Origin: Manduca sexta
Lineage: Eukaryota > Arthropoda > Insecta > Lepidoptera > Sphingidae
Direction of reading: 5' to 3'
DNA length: 64,000 bases
Assembly: GCF_014839805.1 (NCBI RefSeq)
Contig: NC_051117.1
Location: forward strand, 3,162,001-3,226,000
Part shown: positions 25,461 through 36,982 of the stretch, in pieces
Layout: every line of letters starts with the position of its first letter
Numbering within the stretch: the first letter of the stretch is position 1
Made by a program: the position numbers and the translations under genes
The notes under the pieces: generated by a model
Database searches by the model: none
Told to the model about the DNA's origin: nothing
The model's input: only the letters and a program-made list of their open reading frames with translations

Positions 25461-28400
25461 TATAAAAATATACAAAAAATTAAAATTGTAATAAAAATTA
25501 ATTTACAAATGAAAATTATCATTGTACGTAAAATCTTTACCAAGTTGCGCTCGTTCTAAATCCGTCGCGTAACAGAGCTGAAGTGACGCGGAGTGTGCGG
25601 TATCTACATCAGATGTCTTCCGCGACAGCCCTCAGCATCTCATTACATCGCAGATCACATCGCCATCGCGTCTGATACCGCACCGATCCATCCACATTTG
25701 GCTAATTACCTACTTGTGTTAAGGGTTTATTGTGTAATTACTTACCCGCTCTGTAGTGAAATATACAAGAAAGAAAGTTAAATATTGAAAAATTGTTACA
25801 ATAATTACTGAAATGGCGATCTCGCAACTTATCACATCATTGGCCGGAACAAACATAGTGAAACGTCGGTGTGATGATAACACTTCTGTTATGATTTATC
25901 AACCTCTTCAAGGATAAATGTGTAATGTGGGTTTAATTTTTTGTATAAATCGTAAACTTTGAAAAGTTTACTACAAAGTTATCAATATCGAAAAACTCTA
26001 ATTTTATGATTGCTTGTATGTAATGATGTTTAGCTCAAAGTAGGTACTAGTTAGCAAGTACGTACGCTACTCAAGTCTTTTAATGTAGTTCATTTACTTC
26101 AAATTGCCTCTACAACTTCTCTGTGATTGGGCGGGTAGATCGTCAAAAACTTGGTAAGTAAATAGTATGCATGATTCATTCAAACTTTAGCGTTCCTACC
26201 TACATTGCACGGCAGGTAACTAGGTGGTAGGTCTTGTACGAGTCCGTACGGATTGGTAAAATCTATCATAATAATGGGTAATGATCATCAGTCATTATGG
26301 AGGCGGAATTTCTTTTACTTGCTGATAATGTCAAGATGTTTCATTCGATAGCTGATATACCTACCTGATTCTGAGCGGCTGCAGCGGGATATTGTTAGAG
26401 TGGTGCAGTGCAGTAAGGCTAAATACGGTGTGATGAGGGAATCTAGCCGCGCGCGAGCACCACGCCACTCTCAGTGCAAGATGGATGCCGTGATCGGTGT
26501 TATGGCTGAACAGGATTTAGGAGTTCAGGGGCCTTATTCTCTATCTCGCACGTTATTATAACAGTGCGTAACAAGCACGTAACACAACGCATCATGTTTA
26601 GGACTATAGAAATTTGGCTTACAGAATACCATTCCACGCACATTTCTCGAAGATAACATGACACGGCCGCGTTACGCGTTCACACTACCATACAGAATAA
26701 GGGCCCTGATGATAATTGAATTGATGATTCGTAATCACTTATTTATTTGTAAAAATACGTTTCGAAATGTACAATTTACGTTAAGGCGTTGCAAAAATAT
26801 TCTTGGTGATTTGGTAATCAAATATTTAATCGATATGTTAGGTCATAGTCGGCTCGAAACGTATGCTATAATTTGGGATGTTCATAAGACTAATAACACT
26901 TACTATCAAGTGTGGAAAATGCAGTTTCATAATTGCAAATAATTTTAGTTTTATATCCGCTTCACTAGGCTAACTAACAAAATAACAAGTAGCACTATCT
27001 GTATTTACATTAAATTTACTAATGCTCAGTTCCAAATTATATAGCTAGATGTCGCTGTAAATTAAATTTAAAAACTCATAGCCGTCCAACAATCTGTGTC
27101 GATATGGAATTATTAACATTTTTGACCAATATTGGTCGGTTGTATTTTTGGAATATTATAAATAAATGAACTCAATTTTTGTAATTTCTTTATTTTTTCA
27201 CCATTTATCGTAAAACTTTCCTACGGCACACCGCGCGTCGCAGTCGCGCACCAATATTCCGCCTTGTGTATGTCGAGCGATTCCAACGTCGCGTGCGATC
27301 TCCCACGCTATCACAATCATACATCCCACCTTCTTCCAACTTCTAACATAACGTCGCGTCACATCCCACGGCGCGACAGCTCATCTCTCAATACGCGACA
27401 TGTCCGAACACTTTACATGCCTTTCAACAGATGGCGCTTATTGCAATTTCATCGAACTGTTCCAAGAGACGTGTCGCGTTTACAAAGTATTGGAAAAAAT
27501 AGAAGTAACATAATGACGAACCGTAAGTTGCTCTCATACAAATAAATAGCCGTTTAGTAAAATACAAATAAAATATGACATCCATCGTAAGTACACACAA
27601 GCACCATCGAGCTGCAGTTTGACTGCCTTTCTTACCACAGTAAATTCCGCGGACGGATTTTACGCAGAGTATTGCTTGGCGACGCTCTGCGAAGAAAATC
27701 CGAACGCGGTACAACCAACGCTTCCCTTCAATGTTGACAAATACATTAACGTATATTAAGACGCTGCGTTATTTTCAAATTATAAATTTAGAGTATTTTT
27801 AAAACACTTTTTCACCTTACAATATTTTCCAAGACAGTTCCGCACATTGTGCACGTGCGAAATTTTCAAGGTTACAAAATTCGAAATGGAGATCTATGTT
27901 CAGAACATATAATATATATACTCACTAATGCCAAACAATTAGAAAAACAAGTATATAAAATACTAGTATAATAATACCCCTACAGGGAGTTACATCACGC
28001 ATCACATTACATCTTTGGATATAAAATCTCACACGGCGTTCTCTTTGTGAGATTTTGAACAGCAGTCAATTATTATAACCAACTAGCTTGATGTTAACTT
28101 GACAGAATTGTAAGGTTTGACTTACGAGTTGAAAACCACACACCGAGAACGCCTCGGGTAGTCGATTCTCCAGGTTACAATGTAAATGAAAGTGTTAAAG
28201 CTGCATCGGCGCGAGTAGCTACGAGTGGCGGCGAGTGGAGAACCGACGCCCGTTACACATCGAACCAGTCTCAAACACATGCGAGCCGTGTCATACACGA
28301 ATTGAGAAATTTAGAAAACATTTTAAAACCAATTTCCAAAAACCAAATTTTATCCTCATCACATGAGCCATGTCAGTCCCACAGTTGCACACATTACGAT

Positions 28401-28662
28401 ATCATTATTACCGACTACTCCGTTGCATATTGGGTGCTCAGATTGTTCTGAACGAAGCAAATGATTCACTGGTAGAGGCATCGCCGTCTGCAGCGTGCAG
28501 TAATGCGGTAACCGGTACAAGTCTCGCCTATCCCTCTCCATACACAACACCCAATATGCCGTCCCGTTAATCCTAACAACCACATTTATATTGCGTTCTA
28601 TTTTTTACAACTTAACTCCACCTGCGAACGCAGTCCGCGCTTATATCTACCGCGGCGACGCG

Positions 28663-28742
28663 TGGCGCGCAACACGCGTGACGCGCGACACGGGTGACGC
28701 GCGACACGGGTGACGCACAACACGAGCGACGCGCGACACGGC
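28663..28742. repeat. Tandem repeat, five 16-bp units
   Basis: The unit TGACGCGCGACACGGG repeats five times with substitutions; units 2 and 3 are identical. The array is strongly CpG-rich and lies at the edge of the GC-rich region that runs to the Pur-alpha gene. Confidence 0.85.
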
Positions 28743-29402
28743 ACGCGCGCCACGCGGCGCCGCGCCCGGTGCAAACCTATCTAGATAACCCCCTGTCGCT
28801 CGGTACACTACAGAACACAGTTTGTATCCGTCGTCCTCGCCCGAAGAGAAACATTTACAAGGTGGCCGAACATGTGTCCAAACAGTCGATGTACAAATAA
28901 ATCGTGGTCCTATTGTCCCAGAATGGTGAATGAGTTAGAAGGCACAAACAAAACGATACAGCTCCACACATCTTCGCGTACTTCCCCCAACTTGAAGTGA
29001 ATATTTGAACAACACCCAGCCACCGCGCGTGTAGATACTATACATACAATATTTAGGACACAATATTTCGAAATTGTTTCGTTTAATCTACAAATCATTA
29101 TCCATAACTTTAATATAAACTACAATCGATTGGCAGTATTTGTTCACCCCCACCTTCGCTCTGATATTTAGCTCGCTATCGCACGTGCTGTGACGATCTG
29201 TCGACGCTCTCTGGCCATGCGAACGATTCGGTGGCACACACTTATCATACCGCCAGGCAGGTCTGGCGGCGGCGGCAGCCACTCGCCCCAGACCTGCCGG
29301 GCCACTTATCTCTTACGTTAAACTGAAACAAAGATATTGTACCATCGCTCATGAGCAAGCCGAGGACGCGGCGGCTGTCCGCTGCACTGTCTCGGCCGCT
29401 CC

Positions 29403-29459
29403 GGGCACGAGTGGACTGCTGCAAGCATACGCTCCGGCCGCCGTATACTTCTCGTGCCC
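29403..29459. ncRNA. Stable hairpin, candidate structured RNA
   Basis: GGGCACGAG (29403-29411) pairs with CTCGTGCCC (29451-29459). The stem continues with AAGCATAC (29423-29430) against GTATACTT (29443-29450) with one mismatch. The left arm has an 11-nt bulge (29412-29422). The bulge makes it a poor miRNA precursor. Confidence 0.3.
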
Positions 29460-29555
29460 TCGATACGAGATGACTCCAACATGGACGTAATTACAAAGGG
29501 TACCCTAATTCGTACACAGAGTGTACGGAGCCTCGAATCTCTCTTACGTACAGTG

Positions 29556-29625
29556 AAGCGCCATATCGTTGGCTTCGGTTGGCAGCATTACTCGAGACAG
29601 TGATGCCAACCGAAGCTGGGCGTTT
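29556..29625. ncRNA. Pre-miRNA-like hairpin candidate
   Basis: Bases 29572-29584 (GCTTCGGTTGGCA) pair perfectly with 29604-29616. An outer stem of seven pairs (29556-29562 with 29619-29625) follows a lopsided internal loop of nine against two bases. The apical part can add four more pairs (TTAC with GTGA). Length and stem fit a small-RNA precursor, but I do not recognise the arm sequences as a known miRNA. Confidence 0.35.
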
Positions 29626-30670
29626 TGATGTCAGTTAACGTTTATGGCACGCCCGTTTCTTACTTTTTAAGGTCTGACTGAGTCGTGTAAAGCGTTTGAC
29701 GACACACTGTTTAGAAAGTGATGAAAAAAGCATATATAATAATTTGAAAATGTATGATTAATTTGAAAAAATGTGTGTTTACATTTATCACTTTCCGAAC
29801 AGTTGTACATCCATATCAATAGTTATAAATTCCAATGACCGTCTCTACATTCGTTAGTATAAAATGGCATAAAAATGTAAGACGCGCGCCGACCAGTCAG
29901 ACCTTGAATACTCCTACCGCTACTACCAAGTCCTATCACTCCGCCGTGATCCCTCTAACCGTCTACGCTAAGGAGCGGCGCGAGCGCGGCCCCGCCACGG
30001 CCGGCGCCGGCGCGTCGCGCGCTCGCCCGCGCTCGCCCGCGCTCTTACTGCCGACCGCCGATCCGACTCGAAGCAATGCGTTTATAGTTTCACTGTCGAA
30101 GGAAGCGTTGCAAACAATTCCCAAATAAAACCTAGACTCTTATCATTATACGGTTCGAATAGTTCAAATTGGATACGTCTCGTTCCGACCTCAGACCACC
30201 GAACGCTCGGTACGATCAACCGCCCAGTAAACTAAATGAGCACACAAACACAAGCCACACGTCTGTTCATCTGTTCGTTGATTGTTACATAAACTCTCTT
30301 CCAGCTATTGTTACTGCTCATCGATAACCGCCAAGTATTGTGTTCAACCGCTATATTTCCGTACTATTACATTTTTATATTTCTTTTTTATTTCAAATCT
30401 CAGGTACTGTGGTATTGCTTATTTGCTTATATGTAATATAAAATGAATTTCTAGGTTCCGTTGCGTAATGGCGGTTAATTGGGGTGAGCCCTGCCGGAAC
30501 ACTGGGGAACGCTCTGCTAACGCCGCGCGGGCACTAATATATGTTCGCCGAGTGTCCGGCCAGGCGTACAATACGATGCTATTGCAGTGTTCGGGAACAG
30601 CTTAAAACAATAAAATGGTGTCTCTGTAATGTAATAAAACAAGTAGGTCCGCGGCAGGCGGTCGCACACG

Positions 30671-30760
30671 CACGCGACGCGACGCGATGCGACGCGATAC
30701 GACGCGATACGACGCGATGCGACGCGATACGACGCGATACGACGCGATGCGACGCGACGC
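30671..30760. repeat. Tandem repeat GACGCGATRC with 30-bp higher-order period
   Basis: Eight 10-bp units run from 30681 to 30760 after a partial unit. The unit type alternates GATGC, GATAC, GATAC, so a 30-bp higher-order unit is visible. Open frames on both strands across the array are artefacts of a 10-bp repeat without stops. Confidence 0.9.
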
Positions 30761-31500
30761 AGTGCGAGTGCGACGCGCCCCGCCGCGCTGCGGTGGAGGC
30801 TGCGACGGCAGAAGCAAACACCCTCGCAACATCAAACGTAACATACAGATAAATTATCTTTTAGCAAAACATCAATTAATATCAGAAATATAATTAAAAC
30901 TAACGTACTATTATAACTCTCTGATTATTTTTACTTAATTTTTTGCAGTTGAATCGTTCCGTATCTATAGTGACCTATTTAACACTTAGCGGGCGGGAGG
31001 CGGCGCGGCTGCAGCGCCGACACACCATTGCACAACTGCTTCACTGTTCCGCGGTGTTGTTAATCGGCTCTGACATAGAACTAGACATAGTTTTCAAGAT
31101 AGTTCAAAACGTTGACCAAATAAGCACCCTATTGCACACGACACTACGTCTATAATTATGGGAGAGTGGGAAGTGAAGTGTGTCGGCGTTGCTGCGCGAG
31201 TAACGAATATTACAATATAATTGACTATCACTTCAGACTGCACGCGTCCAATCACACGGAGACCACTCACCAGGTCGACAATCACTCAACCAAATCAATA
31301 AAGGTTTGGCTACACTGGGCTATGATCGACGACAAGATAGTCATAATCACGTGTCCGCCATTGTAACCAGTTATAGTGTACGTAGCCAAACCATTACCGT
31401 CCGTGACTGGAAACTACACAAAAAATGTATAACTGCAACCATACTCACGTACACGGTAACGTAAGTATGCATTAGCGAAGCGTGCGAGAGGCGAGAGCAT

Positions 31501-31553
31501 GGGAGGGTCGCGGGGGTGTGTGCGGGGGTGAGGGTGCGGGGGGCGGGCGGGGG
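31501..31553 (+). repeat. G-rich tract with G-quadruplex potential
   Basis: At least six runs of three or more G occur in about 50 bases on the + strand, for example GGGGGTGAGGG and GGGGGGCGGGCGGGGG. On the Pur-alpha sense strand this is C-rich. G-quadruplex formation is inferred from the pattern only. Confidence 0.7.
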
Positions 31554-31928
31554 ACGTGCCGCGCGAGGTATCACAGAGGGCAGCACACGAGCACTCGGCC
31601 AGTCGCGGACAGCACTCGAACACTGCGCGGGCCGGCGGCTCTCACGGGCTCACACTGGCGGGTTCCTTTTAAAGTGATTTGTTGGTGGAGGTCCCGACCC
31701 GATGTCAATCACGGTACACGGTGTAATACTCGCCGTAGCGATTTGACCGTGGTCGACCAGTAAAGCTGACCGGTGAAATTCTGGCGATGGTCGTTATCTT
31801 TCGACTTCAATATACTATGTGATGCAGTGTGGCTACCGTGCCAGGTCAAACAAATGGATTTGAATTTATTAAAGATGAACAAGATTTTAAATTTAAAAAA
31901 ATCCAAATTAGGAGACAAAATAATTTAA

Positions 31929-32117
31929 AAAAATCATAGGAACAAAAGGGGTCCTTCGAGCCGGAAACCGGTCGAAGAAGAGAGAACGGAGCCGCCGGCC
32001 CCACCGGACAGAGACGTCACGAGAAAACGAAAGATCCCGTCCCCAGAACACTCAGACGCACTACTGCCTATTGCCGACATAATTAACCCACGCGATATCT
32101 ATCTTCACAACATATAG
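31929..32117 (+). other. Unidentified open segment, possible decayed coding remnant
   Basis: A 62-codon open frame without ATG runs from after a TAA to a TAG. Its composition is protein-like: a basic, proline- and glutamate-rich start (KPVEEERTEPPAPPDRD) then RKRKIPSPEHSDALLPIAD and a hydrophobic end. Another frame immediately upstream (to about 31937) is also unusually open and charged. I do not recognise it. It could be the end of a retrotransposon ORF or chance. Confidence 0.25.
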
Positions 32118-32368
32118 ACACTATGTTTAATATTAATTTTTAATTATGTTATAGATATTTTATTACAAGTAGAATTATTATATTTTATCGTCTGACTGCT
32201 AAGGCGGTCGGCGCGACCACCGGAGGATATAATCACTTTTTATTCTTCATCTAAATATAAACTCTGTAATTCTTATAAGTCTATGGAACTAAAATTACAT
32301 TTTGTACCATAAAATTGTTGTTTTAAAATTAAGCCACTTGTCGCGGGGAAACGACGGTCATTGAGTAT

Positions 32369-32417
32369 ATGTGTATGTGTGTGTGTGTGTGAATGTGTGA
32401 GTGTGTGAGTGTGTGTA
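32369..32417. repeat. GT/TG microsatellite
   Basis: An interrupted TG dinucleotide run with TATG and GAGTG interruptions covers about 50 bases. It is simple sequence without coding meaning. Confidence 0.9.
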
Positions 32418-35232
32418 ACTTAGGAATGTCACTGTGTGTGTGATTAATTTATTTATTGTGTTCAGTATGATGGAGTGTTGTGTGTGGAGACGTGTGGTGT
32501 CCGTCGCCCCCCCGCGAGCCCACGTCCGTAACTCTCTATGCGATGCGGAACACGGAGCAGTCCGCGCGGCTCCCCCGCCCCGCCGCGCCCCGCGCCTCCC
32601 CCGACCCGACGCGACCGCGATGGAAGCGACTAACATAAAAAAATATAAACTATCCTAACTTACTTACAACAAACCGCGCCGCCTCCTCTGCCCATTATAT
32701 TTCTATATATTATTAGTATAGAGAAGTGATTTTTTTATATAGGTATTTTTAATTTTTTTCTCTATAATGTAACATATCGGACGTCAACTTGCCACTCTAT
32801 GTGATGGTCTTTAGAAGGAAAATGTACTGTAAATTAAGCTACATAAAAGACGTTTCGGGTTGCAGCCGCGAGTCGCCGCGCACCGCGGTGCAACCCGACA
32901 CGCTCTACTATTTCTATGTATATTTAAAGGGTGAAAAATACACTATTATTTTTTTGTTTCAAATCGAACGGTTTCTGCAGATCTCGCAGGAACATAATAT
33001 GACACTTTATTATCTGTGGCGGTGAGATCTGGAGAATTGAAGACGGCGGCGCGGGACGGCGGGCGGCCCCGCACTCACTTCGCACCGGCCGTCCCGCGAC
33101 CACTGTCTTTGAGGCACACGCACACTTGTCGCCCCGGCAGCGGATCGCCAGAAAACATTATTATCCATTTTCATTTTGAAGATCACAAGCACAGCTATGT
33201 TCAGACCGTTTTTCGTTAACATTCCGAGCGCAGCCGACGCCGGGGCGACGGATGTGCACACACCTTTACACGTAAGTCTACAACAACAGTTACCACTGAT
33301 CACGTCGACGAAGCCGCGTCGGTTTCCTGCTCGTACTGCCGCTGACGCTCCACGGTATATACTACATTATTGTTAGACCACTTACTGACTATCACTTAAC
33401 ATACAAAGTTCCTTAAGAATTTCCTTATTATAAGTGCTGCCATCTACATGTATAGTACACAGCAGGAAACGTTTGCGTTAACTATTGAATTAACCGAGTC
33501 GTTAACTAGTGGCAAAGCCGTGCGATTGGCGGACCGTCTGAAGCAACGAAGCACAGATATAAACGTAAAATAACATACAGACAGTTCGGAGGCACGCGCA
33601 CTCAACATGCACAGCCGACGGTCATCTCCCTACACGTATACGTAACACATAATATAACACGAGCTAGCGCGGACCAGGTGGGAAACTACGCGCGTTTGTC
33701 TATAGATAATAATATTTCGCATTTATGTAGTTAAGGTGAGGCATGCTCCGCTTACAGTAAATGAAAAATTTCGATGTCGCTAACATTGTCGTGCATTAAG
33801 CTTCGTATGCCATTATCCACTTTATTACATTGTACATAAACATTGAATTGAATTATCAAGAGAAGCGCGCAGTTTCCTTCCCAGGCTGCCCCACGTGGGT
33901 ACGCAGTCCGAGGCGCCACAGCGCAGCGTCCTCTATTGCTATTGCTATTAGGCCATGGTGCGGCGCGGCGCGTGACGTCACCGCTCACTAGCGACAACCA
34001 ATAAAGGTGAAATACTCCCGGGTGATGTAATATTCGTAAAAAATAATGAAAAACAAAATGCATAAATACTTTAAAGTAAGTGGAAGGCACGTCCGACGCC
34101 CGTTGTAGTGCTTCTTATACTAGCGTCCCGCGCACTCGTATACATACATATATACAAACCACACACGCTCACATGCAATCAGCACAACGTGGAGATCGCT
34201 GCTGGCACTTTATTTGTAACCAACAAAGGTGTAAATCGCTCACTTCATGGTAAATGGTCAAAGTTAATAAAACATTGTCGTGCGTTACCGGTCTTTGAAT
34301 TGTAAAAAAACTTATTGAGTAAAAAGTGTTCGAAGGACCAAAAAAACAGCTGATAAATATTTCATACTGTAAACAAGACTGATTGAAACGGAGAAGCCGG
34401 CTCAACCGAAGCGGTATCATAAAAATGTAAAACCACAAAAAGCCATTCAAAAAATTTAACCTTTCTTATGTAGACTGTGTACTGATGTACTTTAAAATAT
34501 TTTCCTTACATAAAATGAGTTTAGTACCAAGAGCGATCCCCACGGTGGCAACACAGGGTGCTTACATACCAAACTTATTCTACCCAGCGGGCGGGCCGCG
34601 GCGGCGCGCTGTAGGCGGACTCACCAAACGATCGCGTGTCTTTTAGACAAATGGCAGCCACTCGTTATTGCGGCCGCAACACTCATTTTTCTATCTATGT
34701 GTACAATGCATCACTGAATCTATAATGGCGCCCAACGAGAGGTTATCTCAAAACACATTATGTTGATGTAATTTTGCTATTTCTAAAATCTTCAAAATGA
34801 TTCCATTTTTTTTAACTTTCAGTCGCCAATTTTACTGTTATTTCCGATCAAGTTAAATCTATATTTTACTATTACGTAGCACTTTGATTCTTGCGGCCTC
34901 AATTTATATCATTTTTTGTTGAATAAACCGTTTTTTTCGTGACCAGCACGGCGTATCTCTAAATCGATAAAAATAGCGTATACTCGAATTTTCATCGACA
35001 CTAATTCGATGAATATAAAATTTTATATAGCAAAAAAACTGCCATTTGCGAAAGAATAAATTTAGAATTTTGACATAAAGCCACATTGGCACACAATTCT
35101 AATATAAAGCTATCAATTAAAATGCGCACGCGCCGCGGTCCGCCCCACACTTAACAACATTTTAAAACTTTCGGATTGTACGTCTACGAGTATATCACAG
35201 TAGTACGTGACTTATCTAATGATTCGAGATGT

Positions 35233-35295
35233 CCGCTCTGATGTGACCCCCGGCCGCTAGTGCTGGACTCGAGGATAGGGGTCACATTAGAGCGG
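35233..35295. ncRNA. Pre-miRNA-like hairpin candidate
   Basis: CCGCTCTGATGTGACCCC (35233-35250) pairs along all 18 bases with 35278-35295, with one G-U pair. The loop is 27 bases. Three more pairs (TCG with CGA) can form outside a small internal loop. Size and pairing suit a miRNA precursor on either strand. The arm sequence is not one I recognise. Confidence 0.4.
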
Positions 35296-36946
35296 CCTAC
35301 GAGCCCTGTAAACACCCGGTGCCTTGATACTAACAGGGATACGTTCCGTAGACTGGAATCATTATGATACACAAAAAAAGATATATTTTTAAAGTGGGTG
35401 TGATAATGTTTGCAATTAATAGAATATAATGTTAAAACGCCTATTTGAACTTAAAATAGTTTTTTAAAATATAACTTCGCCTCGACACCAATTCGGTAGC
35501 ACTTAACCGTTAATAGATGGTGCCAGTGAGGCAATTTAAAAAAAAAATGACCCACCATGTCATTCGATGAAACCTTGGATAGGAACACTTTAATATTAAA
35601 CTGATTATACATACTTGAATGACCCATAACATTAGAAATAAGTTATTATTTTGCTTTCATTTAAAATTCAAAATGATTCCATTCCACCGCAAACGCCCGC
35701 AGACGCCCGTGCCTGTGGTGTCTCAAATGTAAACAGACAGAAAAAAAACCTTTATAATTAAATAATTCACAATAAAATTAAAAAAACACATACACCTACG
35801 AACTAGATAAGTGGCATTTAAAGTTATCTTTAAACGTTGAAATTATTATGTTCTGTGACGCGGCCAGGCGTACTCGCCTACATATAATATATTTTTTTGT
35901 TGTTTTTTTTTTAGTTGTATTAGTAACAAATAATGTGGGCCTGGCCGTCAGAATGTCGACTTAACAATATGACTCGTACGTCGCGCCGTCATCACAAGTT
36001 AGCGGTCGATGCGGGGACACAGAATGCATCGGAGTCGGGCGAACGGACGGGACCAAGTACGTCGATTTTAGAATTTTTTTGAAAGAATAAAATTTACTAG
36101 TAGTCAAAAAGAGACCCGATATTTAAAAATATATATAAATCATGAAATGATATTGATTAGCTTGAGTGTCTCGTCACGTCGGTAAATACATATTCGCTGT
36201 CGCCGCCGCCTGTCCGCCCCCGCATCGACGACGTGCAAATGAACTATGTACACGGATAGTAGACAAATATTATTAAAAAAATAAAGCTCAAAATCGCCTA
36301 AAGTTAGTGTTGTTTTTAAAACAAGACAAGTAACCGAAACCCCTCGGGGGCTGTGTTAATTTAGATATCCCAAAAAGGCATTTTATATGTGAAATGTATG
36401 TAAAATTTTAAATTTCCTTCACGCACATTAAAATAACCAAGTAAAGTGTAAATATACGACGTACAATATATACAATAAAACCGTAGCAGAATTTGAACTA
36501 AAAACACTTATCGATACGGACCGCAGTATTCTAGGTTACCAAAAATGGGCTAAATGTAACCGGGGAAAACCAGGTCCAAAGAGACGGGGACATTGAGATA
36601 CAACCAATTTAAATCGATAAAACACGTCGCGCGACGCATTTTTTTCTACTGTAAAAATATCGATACTTTACATCATTAAAAACGGTAGTGTCACAACACT
36701 ATTTCACCTACAAATAAACCACATATATATTTCCACTCAATACACTATTAAATTAGTTAAATCCTGCTACGAATTTACGTCACAATAACCTATACAATAG
36801 AATGTAGCCTGATGTGAAGTAATGCGCGGCGACGCTCGGCGACCGCGGACCGGCGCCGCGCCGCACTCACGAGCTGTCACCAGGGGAACGCGGGGCGGCG
36901 GGAGGGGCCGGCGGCCAGCTCAGTAGAACGGGGGCGAGCCGGAGCA

Positions 36947-36982
36947 TCAAATGCGGTTCGACGCGCCGCCGCTGAATGTGTC
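36947..36982 (-). CDS. Pur-alpha: Pur-alpha terminal coding exon
   Basis: After an acceptor ending TTCGTAG the frame reads [11 protein letters not shown] and stops at TGA (36947-36949). It continues phase 0 from the exon at 37626. It is short and chosen by position, acceptor and phase. Without it, unspliced reading from 37626 would add about 50 unrelated residues. Confidence 0.6.
   Translation of the reverse strand, partial: DTFSGGASNRI

Larger units (their letters stand above)
13649..28660. other. Gene-free intergenic stretch with scattered repeats
   Basis: About 15 kb with no supported gene. It contains the LINE, SINE and hairpin-family fragments listed separately (14.3-22.9 kb and 25.3 kb). 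Short open frames such as those around 21.45-21.9 kb and 26.66-26.94 kb have no family features. No tRNA, rRNA or CRISPR structure was found. Confidence 0.5.
28743..36946 (-). other. GC/CpG-rich non-coding region downstream of Pur-alpha
   Basis: No recognisable coding gene is present apart from one unidentified open segment at 31929-32117. The base composition (many CpG, GC-rich blocks at about 29.2-29.5, 30.0-30.8, 31.5, 32.5, 33.0 and 36.8 kb) differs from the AT-rich DNA on either side. It lies directly after the Pur-alpha stop codon in gene order. It may be a long 3' UTR, as long neural 3' UTRs are common, or an independent regulatory CpG-rich domain. Neither is proven by the sequence. 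Confidence 0.35.

Noticed and set aside
26658..26942. 94-codon open frame on the + strand
   Set aside because: No recognised domain and repeat-like flanks; treated as chance.
30541..30893. Overlapping open frames on both strands encoding Arg/Asp or Ala/Ser repeats
   Set aside because: They are produced by the stop-free 10-bp tandem repeat at 30671-30760.
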